Source: Tetrapisispora phaffii CBS 4417
Taxonomy: Eukaryota; Ascomycota; Saccharomycetes; Saccharomycetales; Saccharomycetaceae
Length of the DNA: 64,000 nucleotides
Direction of reading: 5' to 3'
Assembly (NCBI RefSeq): GCF_000236905.1
Contig: NC_016520.1
Location: forward strand, 372,001 to 436,000
Shown here: positions 40,496 through 50,653 of the stretch, piece by piece
Layout of the letters: the number at the start of each line of letters is the position of its first letter
Numbering within the stretch: the stretch's first letter is position 1
The notes under the pieces: model-generated
Database searches by the model: none
The model's input: the letters and a program-made list of their open reading frames with translations, nothing else
Told to the model about the DNA's origin: nothing
Translations under genes and position numbers: made by a program

Positions 40496-42118
40496 CTAAG
40501 TATCAACGTTCCCTGGATATTTTAAATACAAAATCGAAGATCTATTGGCGTTCACTTCGATGAACCAACTTTTCAAAAGTCTTGGATTTTGATTGACGAA
40601 GTTCTTTATGGATTCTCTATATATATTAATGATTACCATATCAGGTACTTTATGAATATCAAGTTTCTTTTTTATCAGGGAATGGTTGATTGTAACTGTA
40701 TTATATTTTAAATTTATGAATAGTTTGCAATGTTTATGGCAATATGAGAATAATCTGTGTAAATTATTTAAGTCCATTGTATCTCCTGCATTATTAACTC
40801 TTATTAACTCTATTTTTTGAAGATCAACCAGATATTCTTTTAATAATGTAAACTCATAATGAGAAAATTTGTTGCTAAAGGTATCATTGTTTTCAGCAAA
40901 AATGAGTTTTGGAATGGTAATGTTTTCAGTGTTCCCATCTAATTTTTGTAGTTTTAATAGTTTAAGTAAATAATCTGTAGAAACCAAATCTTCACAATCA
41001 AATAGTAAAATTTTTAACAAAATATTGTTATATTTCTTCGAGTTGGTTTCTGGTATCCTAGCAATACCTTTGGATCCCGATTCCTCATCCAAAGCATCTC
41101 TGGATTCAACACTTTCACAAGCTATTCGTTCAGCTACCTGGGGTTTTAAAACTAAATCAACTGGCAAACATTTTCCAGGATTTTCACCATCCTCCATGTT
41201 TTCATGAGAGGTCTGCTCTTCTCTGAGCTTCAAATATACATGTGGATTAAATTTTTTATCTATACGGCTTGCATATGGACTGGTAATTTCAATCTCATTT
41301 CTTAAGTCTTTATATTGTAAAGTTTCTATATAGTTGCACTCTACCCCATCATCATAGTAATTTAATGATTTATATTTCCGATTTTTTGTTTCAAAAACAC
41401 TTTCTTGTTTCGAATTAGCTTCTTCAGAATCATTACTAATATCTTTTTCATTGGATATCCTATTAGAAAATAACAACTTTTTTAATATAGAGCTATCTAC
41501 AACCCAGTTATTATCATATAATTCGTGTCTATTTTCGATACAACTTTTCCAATGCTCACATTCATCGATTAATGAATTTTTCTCATCAATCAATTTTATG
41601 TATTCAATATCGAATTCATTACATCTAGAATTCACTGAACCAAAAATTCTTACTTTTTTGCAATGCAATTTTTTAAATGATTCATAGCGATTACTATTAA
41701 ATAAATTCAGAGTTCTAAATTTTTCAACTGAAATTTTACAGGATAAGTAGTCAAAATGATCATTCACTGAATTATCATCAATTTTAATTACAATAAATTC
41801 TTTTTTATTAATTGATCTGATTTTAAAATGTTGAACAAACCCTGATATGGAAACACAATTTAATGGATGGTTATTAATGAAAAAAATATTATTATCTAAA
41901 GATTGATATTTATAATAGTTTAAATGGATTTGTTTATTCTTATAGAAATTCTTCACAATATCATATGTCAATAGATTTTTGTATCTAAAATGATAAAAAA
42001 ATTCATCAATCTCTTCACCTTTTTTAAAATCATAATAATGATTATTAAATTTGAATAAATTTGGAATGTAGAAATATTTGTTACCTTCTATATGGGTCAC
42101 ATAATCGTAACTTTCCAT
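40496..42118 (-). CDS. STN1: STN1, CST telomere-capping subunit
   Basis: 540 residues (yeast Stn1 494). The N-terminal part (about 15-190) looks like the Stn1 OB fold: YIPNLFKFNNHYYDF, then PLNCVSISGFVQHFKI (strand 1 region), FIVIKIDD and the VRIFGSVN strand. The C-terminal 180 residues have alternating helices consistent with the tandem winged-helix domain. Stn1 with Cdc13 and Ten1 caps chromosome ends and promotes lagging-strand fill-in. Sequence conservation is weak in this family, so synteny (YDR082W between RRP8 and PDC2, correct orientation) carries much of the weight. Confidence 0.85.
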   Translation of the reverse strand: MESYDYVTHIEGNKYFYIPNLFKFNNHYYDFKKGEEIDEFFYHFRYKNLLTYDIVKNFYKNKQIHLNYYKYQSLDNNIFFINNHPLNCVSISGFVQHFKIRSINKKEFIVIKIDDNSVNDHFDYLSCKISVEKFRTLNLFNSNRYESFKKLHCKKVRIFGSVNSRCNEFDIEYIKLIDEKNSLIDECEHWKSCIENRHELYDNNWVVDSSILKKLLFSNRISNEKDISNDSEEANSKQESVFETKNRKYKSLNYYDDGVECNYIETLQYKDLRNEIEITSPYASRIDKKFNPHVYLKLREEQTSHENMEDGENPGKCLPVDLVLKPQVAERIACESVESRDALDEESGSKGIARIPETNSKKYNNILLKILLFDCEDLVSTDYLLKLLKLQKLDGNTENITIPKLIFAENNDTFSNKFSHYEFTLLKEYLVDLQKIELIRVNNAGDTMDLNNLHRLFSYCHKHCKLFINLKYNTVTINHSLIKKKLDIHKVPDMVIINIYRESIKNFVNQNPRLLKSWFIEVNANRSSILYLKYPGNVDT

Positions 42119-43883
42119 AACATATCTAGTAAGACTGTTATTAGTTATTATCTTGTGTGTGTCTATGCGTTTGGTTTTGATTAAAACGAGATTATATCAC
42201 TTGCCTATTTTTGTTTGACACTTGGAAATTCAAAATAAAATACACGTATAAAATGCAAATTCAATATCTTAGCGTAACTTCCCAAGCGTACACCAAATAA
42301 ATATAGCTGTTTAAAATGTACATTATTATATTTTTAATTTTCGATATTTGTTTTTTTTTTTGAGATTCATATAATTATATTCAAGAATTCAAAAAGGATT
42401 AAGGCCCTAAGATTGCTTCATTAATAAGTTGAATTACGCGGAAAAACACGATATAAATAGTGTAAAGGTATCACCTGTTTACATGCATATTAAAATTTTT
42501 CAATGCTTTAAATTAATTATATTTAAGATGACTTTTAAAAAGGAAAAAAAGATAAACTTGTCAAAGCTTACACCCGTGCACACCCTAGTGGGACAAGATC
42601 ATACAAAAATAATACATAATTATAAGAACAGCTCGATGCTCATGTTTAATATATCCATGAACGGATATGTATGCGTATAATTAGGATATTTATTTATAAC
42701 CTGGAGACAGTACAGTAACAGTATATTCTAAAATTGTTGTTATGCAATTTTTCTTGAATTTGAATTGATCTTGAGATGCTATCCCCAGAGAGAAAAAATC
42801 AAGTTTAAAACAGTTAATTATTGTTTTTCTTGTAGACTCTTCAATCGAAACTGGGTGCACTTACTTGGACAGTGGTTGATGGTGATTTAACTTAGTGAAA
42901 GTATCTTGTCGCTTGTGACATATTGGACGATGTAGGTGCCCCTCCCTCGATTCGATCCCTGGAAGAACAGGTGTTCCATTGTCCAGGTAATGCAACTGTT
43001 CTGCGTGCTTTTGTACGGGATTGGTGCTTCCCACTACAGATACGGGAATTGTTACCCATGATTTAATACCGTGTAGTAAACAGTATACCGCACAACGTTG
43101 ACAATTACTTATTTAATCGTACCAACAAATGGCACGGGAATACATGCACAAACTGATGTGATCTAAGAAAGTGCGGACAATGACATATTTGTTTACCTTC
43201 AGTATTTGTCCGCATACATTATGTGCGGAGAGAAATACCGCACCAAATTACCTTTACTAATTCGTTATCTCTCGTGCACCAACAACGCGCTCGAAGGCAG
43301 TTCCTGCTATAATTTCTCCACAAGACCTGTAGCACTCCTAAACATTTTCACGATTTTATCGCAGAAACACGGGCACACAGATAGAGATAGATTTTTCAAC
43401 TTTCAATAAATGTCATAGTGATGTTAGATTTCAAGATATCGAAAAGACAGACATGCATAAAATGATAAGAACGATAAAAGTTGATATAGCATATATCGAA
43501 CCTTAAACGTACTTGATTTCTTTAAAGTAATAATAACTTATTAGTCACTGTTATCCACGGAGTTACATTTTTCATTTTGTATAGTTTCAGGCTTTTACAC
43601 CATAAAGATAATTGATATAACGCATAATATAATAGAACTGTCCATAAAAAAAATTAAAAGTAATATATCACACACACATATAAAATTATTGCATACAGTG
43701 ATTCAAAAATAGTGGTAGTTTTCATATGGTTTAAGGCAAAATAAACAACACCCAGCCAAGCGTATTAATCTAAATTATATTGCTATATAAAAGTGCACAG
43801 TATAAGAATACGCCATTCATATACAGTCTTGTCTTTCAATATCTATATGCAAAAAAAAGGAAGCAAACAATAACGTATAATAT
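42119..43883. promoter_or_regulatory. Divergent STN1/PDC2 promoter region
   Basis: 1.76 kb with no convincing gene. The segment at about 42930-43400 is less AT-rich and contains five copies of TGCGG/CCGCA, two inside the 9-mer ATACCGCAC. ACACCCGTGCAC (42570-42581) differs by one base from a Rap1 site. Confidence 0.5.
43085..43243. promoter_or_regulatory. Cluster of five (G/A)TGCGG motifs upstream of PDC2
   Basis: CCGCAC at 43088-43093 and 43238-43243, CCGCAT at 43210-43215, GTGCGG at 43171-43176 and 43223-43228. ATACCGCAC occurs twice (43085-43093, 43235-43243). Two copies extend to CGGACAA, which fits the Rgt1-type CGGANNA. The CGG core suggests zinc-cluster factors, but the factor is not known. 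Confidence 0.45.
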
Positions 43884-46361
43884 TTGAAAATGTTATCCAT
43901 TGAACAAAGATATAATATTTGTTTGATTTCAGAAAAATATCCAAATTGGACTCAGACACAACTTGCCCAGTGGGCATATGAAACTTTGCATTTGAGTAAA
44001 GTGCCTTCTCAAGGTGCCATCTCAAGAATGCTAGCGAAAAAAGAAGTATACATGAACTCGAAAGAACATGAGAAATCTGCAATTAGAATCAGAAATCCAA
44101 TAAATGTCCTGGTACGACGTGTACTTCAAGAATGGATTTCACAAAGTTGTTGGAACGGTTTACCTATTACTTTGCCAATTTTACAAGAAACAGCCAAGAG
44201 TATCTGGAATAAATTACCCGATGAACATAGAGAAGGTGATGGTTCGTTTTCTGCCAAATGGATAATAAATTGTATTTCAAGAATGGGTCTAGATATAAAC
44301 ATATTATGTGACGGTAAATTAAAGACTCCTAAAGTCTGGAATTTCGAAGAAAGGCATGAGCTGAAAAAAATGTTGATTGATAAGGAATTAAATTCAAATA
44401 ATATTTTTACTGTTGATGAAACATTACTTGCATATGATTTACCATTAGATTATTCGCAATACGATAAACTGGACGGTAATTCAACTGATATCGATGTCGC
44501 TACTGTAATGTTATGTTCGAATCTAGATGGTTCGGAAAAATTAAACCCATTAGTTGTCGGAAAGTATGATAGTTATACGAGTTTTAGAAATTATTTCCCT
44601 GATCAACCAACTGACCGGATCTCAGAAGCTTTGTTGGGACAAAAAATGGCTTTAAGATTTGATTTATCATATCATAGCAATAGAAAAGCGTCATTGACAT
44701 CATCTTTGTTTCATGATTGGTTAGTGAGTTGGGATAAAAGATTAGTAGCTAATAACAGAAAAATCGTAATTATATTAGATGATTCTTCATCTCATAGGGT
44801 TGTTAATTTGAAATTAAAAAATATAGAGTTATTTTTTGCATCTTCAAACTCCAAGTTTTTGCCATTCAACTGGGGTGTAATGGATGAATTCAAAACGCGA
44901 TACAGAATAAAACAATACCAAGCATTAATAGAGTTACAATCAAAAATTATTAACCAAAATAACTTAAATAATAATACAGACGAAGATAATGGTAATATGA
45001 ATGATGATAATATTTTACAAAAACTTATGAGCCCTGCACAAAGTAAACTAACAATGTCAAATGCCTTTAAATTTATCAGAGAATCCTGGAATGAAATTGA
45101 TTGTGATGCTATCAAATCAAGTTGGAGAAGTTCTGGTTTAATTCCATCAGATATAAATATTAAAATCGAAGACCGTGCTACTACATACAAGAAGAATATT
45201 AATTTATCAAACGAAATTGAGTTCTTATGCAATAAGTACCAATGTGAAAGAAAATGGGATCATGATTTATTATTGAATTTAAATATCGAATCTAAAACGT
45301 CGACATTCTTGAGTATTGAAGAATTAGTGGATTGTTCAATTATTGAGAAAACTGAAATAAACCCAGTTGGAGTAGTACCACAAAACACACCTACAAATTT
45401 TTCTTACTCACCAAATGCACAAGTAACTACTTCCAATATGAACAATACTTTGAGCATTAATAATACTGGAGACAATAATAGTTTATCTCCCACAGCTGTA
45501 GAAAAAGCTTATAAGGTCACCAAAGGATATAATAGACAAAATAAGACAACATATGACAAACCCAACACATACTCTTCGAATCTTACAACTAATAGGGGAA
45601 CCTTTAATCAAACAACTCAAAATTCAAATTACGCTGTGGATTTAGATGCCTTATTAAATCCTAATACCTATTCTTTCCTCAAAGGAAATAATATCAATAT
45701 AAGTAACTTTATTGATAGACCGACAATGTTTACCGATAACAATATTGATGATATGATAATTCCAAATGATATTGAAAATGATAAAATTTCAGATTATTTA
45801 AACGATATTATCGAATCGAAATTCCAAATCTCAACTCCTGAATCTGCTAATACAAATGTTGAGAGTACTTCAGTAAATAACCTTGCATCAGACGAAGGTA
45901 AAATCTTTCCAATCTTTGGGATTCCAGATTCGGGAAGAATTCCTCCACAAATTCCTGAACAAAAACCATATATTCCTCCTAAAGAAATCCCCCAGTTGAA
46001 CTTCGGTTGGGAACAGGATGATGAGTCCATATCAAAGAACTCATTATTAACTAATATTGATATCGCAAAATCTTTAGGGAGTATTCTAAAAAATGTATTA
46101 GCTAATGAATTGTCTTTATCTCCATCCACCATGTTTGAGCTTAAAAGTCGATATGAGTCCGTTCTTAAGGTTGTCAAAAGTAATAGCACATCAACGAACT
46201 TGAAAGTAAATGATGAAGCAAAAACAGGATCTCACGTTTATAATCCAAATCCTCCGAATCAAGCTGAGGTATCTTCGAAGGGCAGAACTGGTAATAGTAA
46301 CCAACCAACTTTTAATCAAGAACCAGATACATCAAATCCCTCTATAAATTTCGGATTTTAA
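43884..46361 (+). CDS. PDC2: PDC2, CENP-B/pogo-type transcription activator
   Basis: 825 residues (yeast Pdc2 925). N-terminal helix-turn-helix MLSIEQRYNICLISEKYP to GAISRMLAKK (about 1-52), then a CENP-B-type HTH (about 70-140, WISQSCWNGLPIT; FSAKWIINCISRMGL). A DDE-superfamily domain (about 170-350) is recognisable: FTVDET, VVIGKYDS-like LVVGKYDSY, IILDDSSSH, PFNWGVMDEFKTRYR. This is a domesticated transposase fold. The C-terminal 400 residues are Asn/Ser-rich, likely activating. Pdc2 activates pyruvate decarboxylase and thiamine genes. Matches YDR081C in position and orientation. Confidence 0.93.
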   Translation: MKMLSIEQRYNICLISEKYPNWTQTQLAQWAYETLHLSKVPSQGAISRMLAKKEVYMNSKEHEKSAIRIRNPINVLVRRVLQEWISQSCWNGLPITLPILQETAKSIWNKLPDEHREGDGSFSAKWIINCISRMGLDINILCDGKLKTPKVWNFEERHELKKMLIDKELNSNNIFTVDETLLAYDLPLDYSQYDKLDGNSTDIDVATVMLCSNLDGSEKLNPLVVGKYDSYTSFRNYFPDQPTDRISEALLGQKMALRFDLSYHSNRKASLTSSLFHDWLVSWDKRLVANNRKIVIILDDSSSHRVVNLKLKNIELFFASSNSKFLPFNWGVMDEFKTRYRIKQYQALIELQSKIINQNNLNNNTDEDNGNMNDDNILQKLMSPAQSKLTMSNAFKFIRESWNEIDCDAIKSSWRSSGLIPSDINIKIEDRATTYKKNINLSNEIEFLCNKYQCERKWDHDLLLNLNIESKTSTFLSIEELVDCSIIEKTEINPVGVVPQNTPTNFSYSPNAQVTTSNMNNTLSINNTGDNNSLSPTAVEKAYKVTKGYNRQNKTTYDKPNTYSSNLTTNRGTFNQTTQNSNYAVDLDALLNPNTYSFLKGNNINISNFIDRPTMFTDNNIDDMIIPNDIENDKISDYLNDIIESKFQISTPESANTNVESTSVNNLASDEGKIFPIFGIPDSGRIPPQIPEQKPYIPPKEIPQLNFGWEQDDESISKNSLLTNIDIAKSLGSILKNVLANELSLSPSTMFELKSRYESVLKVVKSNSTSTNLKVNDEAKTGSHVYNPNPPNQAEVSSKGRTGNSNQPTFNQEPDTSNPSINFGF

Positions 46362-46491
46362 TTTGCATTCAAGAAGTGGAGTAGCCAAGTTATATATTCT
46401 CCCTTTAATAATATTTTATAATAACAAATAACATTATGCACATAGTTCCAAATAATGGTTTTATAAAACCGAAACAAATATATGTTAGTTT

Positions 46492-48882
46492 TTAAACACA
46501 ATCTATAGACTTTGATAATAATTTATTACATACATTTTCTGTAAGATCAGCGAAGACATCTGGATACATAAGTTCAGAAATTTGTGTTTTGTCTATTAGA
46601 TTAGCTTCCACTTTCTCTGTTACATTCTCATAAAAATTCTCATAAGATTGCACGATTACTTCTTGAATAGCTACAATCAAGTGACCGACAATTTCTTGAT
46701 CTCTAATAAAGTTCAGAATTTGTGAACGAATACGAGGGAGTTTTTCTTCAACATTAGTTCTAACTTTTATATTTTTAGTAACTAAGTTTTTCGAATTTTC
46801 GGCCTCTAATATTTCAAAACAGTTACCAACAATGTCCTCAGTAGCCACTTCAGTAAAATTTTTAATTATGTTTCTTAATTCCTGGATTAACTCATGACGG
46901 GCATCAACCATATTATTGACAACCTTAGGAACAAGTTCTCTTGCTAATTTTAAAACCGACGTACCGCTATTACTGCTCTTAGCACCTTTTCGTAAATAAG
47001 TGAAAAAACTCTCTATGGCTGAAAAGTCTAGATAAGTTTCTGGAACTATATATTCAATATTAAAATGTTCAACTTGAGTTCTTAGTAACAATAAATTTTT
47101 CATATATGCTAAGTCCATATCTAACGAATTTGAACCAGCAATATTAGAAGAATTTTGAACTATGGTATATGCATTTTTTAGAGAAATAATACAATAGTGA
47201 ACAATATGATGAGCTAGATCATCAAAAACAATAGAATTCATCATTGAATATATTTTTGAAAGTAGTAAACTTGCTTTCACCAAAGGTGGATAATAGCTTG
47301 TAATAAATTTCAACTTCTCATCTTTATTTTGCTTTTGAGTTTCTTCACTTTCTAATAGGTTATCATTTTCAGTAGATTCTAATGTAACGTTTTCTACATT
47401 ATTACTTTGAAGAAAATTCAGGTAGTTATCTGCATTAGAATTTTCCAAGAAACTTTTTATAATAGAATCATTTTCGAAATCAAAATCTTTGGATCCAGAT
47501 AATTGGTTTTTCCTATTGCTTATCATAAAAGAATCAATAGTTGGTTTATAATTTGCAATATTATTATCAATATACTGTTGCACTCTTAAAATCAATCTTT
47601 GTTGTAACTTTTGTAAAATTGGCCCAAACACTTGATCAAATTTTACTTCATTGAATTGCTTTAAGTATTCATCAGAGTTTTCTTCAAATTCGAAATAATG
47701 ACTAAATAATGTAACACTATTACATAATAAAGATATATCTGTTTCTCTTAATATCTTATTATCACATTTGTAGTATAATGGACTACAGAATCTCAGAATC
47801 CGATTATCGAAAGATTGTCTACATATTTTAATGGGAAAGAACTTAATGAACAGTCTGTATTCATCCAAACAAACCTGTTGAAAATATAATCTACTATTTT
47901 GAATAAAAGTAACAATATCATTATCCTTTTCACTGTTCTCAATTTCTTCTAAGCGGGCAGTAATTATAGGTTCCATTAAGTTTTGACGTATTGAAAAATA
48001 ATTATTTAGACAATCATTTAAAATAGAACTTAGTTCATCATGGTACCTCTTTAATTTTGTATTTTTAATATTTTTAGTAATTTCAACCAATTGTTGATAG
48101 AAAATTTCTGAAATCGACGCAAATTTATTATATACTAACGCATCTCTTGTACCAATCGATAATGGATCATTAATATTCACAGTTTTCAACCTGTCTGTAA
48201 TTTCTGTAGAGACATTTTTTAACAGGTTATTATTTAAGTAATGTGCAATTAATTCTGAACTTCTAATCAAACATTGTTTAAATCTGATTCTATAACTGTC
48301 GCCTTCTTTAAAATCTTTATGTTCTTCCAAAAAAATCAATGAAGCTTCCACATTGGATAATAAGTTCTTGAAAGAATCTCTTCTAACAATATTTGATGAT
48401 GACGCATAATTCAATCTTCTCATTATAGTATCCAAGGGTTCAAAATATTGTAAATATTTTGGAATCATTTCCGTCAATTGAGAAGTTTGAGTATAATCCT
48501 GAAATAAGCTGTTAGTGAATTCTATGAATTTTTCAGAATCCTTAGAAATGTCATTAAATTGTCTAATGGATACAGATAATTGATCATTTACAACTTGAGT
48601 CTGTTTTAAGACCTGTTCATAACCTTTGATACTGTCATCTAATTTTGAAATATAGTCATTGTACTTGTCCTTGCAACCAGTTTGTGTGTTCGTTTTAGTG
48701 GTTGCAATAGTATCCTTTGTATTAGAAAATGCAGCATCGCTCAAGTTTACTTTCAGCGCCAATTTTTCCAGTTGTTCCAGTAAAAAGGAATCTTCTAATA
48801 TAGTTGGTAGCTTATTAGACAACAAGTTTGTTTGTGATCGTGATCCAATATCGAGCACCAATGAGTCGTTGTTACTTGCCAT
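46492..48882 (-). CDS. COG3: COG3 (SEC34), conserved oligomeric Golgi subunit
   Basis: 796 residues (yeast Cog3 801). The N-terminus has coiled coils (about 70-130), typical of CATCHR-family tethers. The Sec34 region includes FIEFTNSLFQDYTQTSQL, EMIPKYLQYFEPLD and IMRRLNYASSSNIVRRDSF, followed by a long alpha-helical body and no enzymatic motif. Cog3 is an essential lobe A subunit of the COG complex, which tethers intra-Golgi retrograde vesicles. Matches YER157W; it lies between AFR1/YER158C-type and YER156C genes as expected. Confidence 0.93.
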   Translation of the reverse strand: MASNNDSLVLDIGSRSQTNLLSNKLPTILEDSFLLEQLEKLALKVNLSDAAFSNTKDTIATTKTNTQTGCKDKYNDYISKLDDSIKGYEQVLKQTQVVNDQLSVSIRQFNDISKDSEKFIEFTNSLFQDYTQTSQLTEMIPKYLQYFEPLDTIMRRLNYASSSNIVRRDSFKNLLSNVEASLIFLEEHKDFKEGDSYRIRFKQCLIRSSELIAHYLNNNLLKNVSTEITDRLKTVNINDPLSIGTRDALVYNKFASISEIFYQQLVEITKNIKNTKLKRYHDELSSILNDCLNNYFSIRQNLMEPIITARLEEIENSEKDNDIVTFIQNSRLYFQQVCLDEYRLFIKFFPIKICRQSFDNRILRFCSPLYYKCDNKILRETDISLLCNSVTLFSHYFEFEENSDEYLKQFNEVKFDQVFGPILQKLQQRLILRVQQYIDNNIANYKPTIDSFMISNRKNQLSGSKDFDFENDSIIKSFLENSNADNYLNFLQSNNVENVTLESTENDNLLESEETQKQNKDEKLKFITSYYPPLVKASLLLSKIYSMMNSIVFDDLAHHIVHYCIISLKNAYTIVQNSSNIAGSNSLDMDLAYMKNLLLLRTQVEHFNIEYIVPETYLDFSAIESFFTYLRKGAKSSNSGTSVLKLARELVPKVVNNMVDARHELIQELRNIIKNFTEVATEDIVGNCFEILEAENSKNLVTKNIKVRTNVEEKLPRIRSQILNFIRDQEIVGHLIVAIQEVIVQSYENFYENVTEKVEANLIDKTQISELMYPDVFADLTENVCNKLLSKSIDCV

Positions 48883-49356
48883 CTGTTCAAATGACGAGTT
48901 AAGTGTTAATTGTATTTGTATTTTAGCATTAAAATTCTACTCTCAATGAAACGGATAGCTATGGGATCAGTTGCTAAATTAATATAATATTACTTAATAA
49001 CTAACCAATATGTTTTAAGAAGTGTATTAAATTAATAGCTTAAGAATCTGGAACTTTTGAAAAGAGCTTGCTTGGAAAACAAAACACCATTACCCGCAAA
49101 TAACATACAAACTAAAGCGTTCTTACAGCCAAGCTGTCATGAGATTAATAGGCAAAGGGCTGATATGCTATCTTGATTTACTCTATATTTAAAGGAAAGG
49201 TCATCATCAAAGCTACCTTGCCTTTCTTAAACTGTTCAAAGCATTCCAAGAAAAAAAAACTTATAAAAATTGAATATAATTTATTACTACTTAAGCTGTT
49301 CTACCGGCAAACCATAGGACGAGCGTTTGTGTATCTACATGCACTGCCTGAATTAT
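48883..49356. promoter_or_regulatory. COG3 upstream region
   Basis: 474 bp between two minus-strand genes; AT-rich, nothing specific recognised. VPS41 (YDR080W), expected near here ancestrally, is absent. Confidence 0.4.
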
Positions 49357-49677
49357 TTATTTATCTAGACCCAATTCCTTTCTTATCTGTAGTTTCTCTG
49401 CTTGAATATCAATTCCGTATTCATCACGTAACTTAGTTTCTATTTGCAATCTTTTTTCTAACTTTTCTTTCTTCATCCTAGCCAATTCAGCCTTAATTTC
49501 ATATGGTTCTTTTGGAATCTTGTTGGTTGTCTCTGGATCTGGCCAAAACCCTGGAACATTTAACTTTCTGTCTGTGTCTGTACCAACATAGTACATGACT
49601 GCTATAGGAGTCAGTAAACAGAACGAGAATCGGAATACCTCTAGTTGCGACCTCGTATACTTAAATGGTAGTTTCAT
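49357..49677 (-). CDS. PET100: PET100, cytochrome c oxidase assembly factor
   Basis: 106 residues (yeast Pet100 111). The N-terminal FKYTRSQLEVFRFSFCL leads into one transmembrane segment (about 13-30), followed by YYVGTDTDRKLNVPGFWPDP, a hallmark stretch of the family, and a charged helical C-terminus facing the intermembrane space. Pet100 is an inner-membrane protein that assembles Cox7, Cox8 and Cox9 into complex IV. Matches YDR079W. The first ATG in frame is used; the yeast protein starts a few residues earlier but no upstream in-frame ATG is needed. Confidence 0.95.
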   Translation of the reverse strand: MKLPFKYTRSQLEVFRFSFCLLTPIAVMYYVGTDTDRKLNVPGFWPDPETTNKIPKEPYEIKAELARMKKEKLEKRLQIETKLRDEYGIDIQAEKLQIRKELGLDK

Positions 49678-50653
49678 AATGAACTTGTCTTGTCTTGAGA
49701 TATGTTAATTCACACTTTCTAAAAAAAACAATTCTGCTATATATATGTCTATACAGATGTGCGTATACGTGACTATATCAACTTCTATAATTTCAAGAAT
49801 TAACTATGAAGCACAAGATTGCAATAACCTTTAAATATCTATTTTGTTTTATAGGTTGACAGTGGAATGAAAAGTTCAGTTATCACAAGACCGCACGGAT
49901 GATGATATGAATATTAAAAAAGGGAGATACTGTGTAAAGGGTTAACTATATATATCTTTCTAGTTTAAATGACAAGAAGATGTATATCATATCGTACTAT
50001 AACAGGAGAGACTATTGTTAGATTGGGCGGTGTATAGTACTGGAAACCAACATTGGATTAGTGATTTCTTTATAAGTAAAACCTTATCATCGTTATATAT
50101 AGAATATTTGAAGATTTTTGTTACTATGCCTTATCTTTTCTATTTAGTATATACAATATCAATTTACAATGGTAGCAAGTACATAGCAGATAAAACCTTG
50201 CATTCCAGACCATCTATGTACTAGTGTTAGATGAGTTTAGAAAGGTTTTCACATATACAGTTTCCCTCAGTAACGTGGGATCAGTTGCAAGCTCTCTTAT
50301 AAAGCCCAATACACTGTACGCTAAAGACAAGTGTAGGCTTGGCACAATGTGTCCTTCAGTATTTTACTGACCATATTTCTGCCATTCAATTGTCTTCTTT
50401 TTAATTTTGCGATGACATTGAATTGAAATTAGTTAGTGCCTACCACGCATAGTTGCTCCTTACCATAATTGAAAAATTTTCAGGTCATCAATAATTTAAA
50501 ATACTTTCTGCATAAGGACCTCAGTTAATTATTTATGCAAATGTTCTTTTGAATATTAAATTTGATTAATCGTCATTCATAGTAACATATTTTAAATATG
50601 TTTTTGATCTTATATGTATTTTTCTAGTGGTTATATTCAGAATCTAATAACAA
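49678..50653. promoter_or_regulatory. Divergent PET100/MYG1 intergenic region
   Basis: 976 bp. No protein gene; TFB5, which lies next to PET100 in S. cerevisiae, was not found. A structured segment at 50302-50370 pairs AAGCC/GGCTT with ACACT/AGTGT inside, followed by a 6-bp hairpin TCAGTA/TACTGA. Confidence 0.4.

Noticed and set aside
42570..42581. Rap1 site upstream of STN1/PDC2
   Set aside because: One mismatch at a conserved position; a single imperfect match in 1.76 kb is weak evidence.
42429..42680. 83-codon frame in the STN1/PDC2 interval
   Set aside because: Lys/Ile-rich, no recognisable motif, starts in AT-rich promoter sequence.
42949..42959. B-box-like GATTCGATCCC
   Set aside because: No cloverleaf, acceptor stem or A box can be drawn around it.
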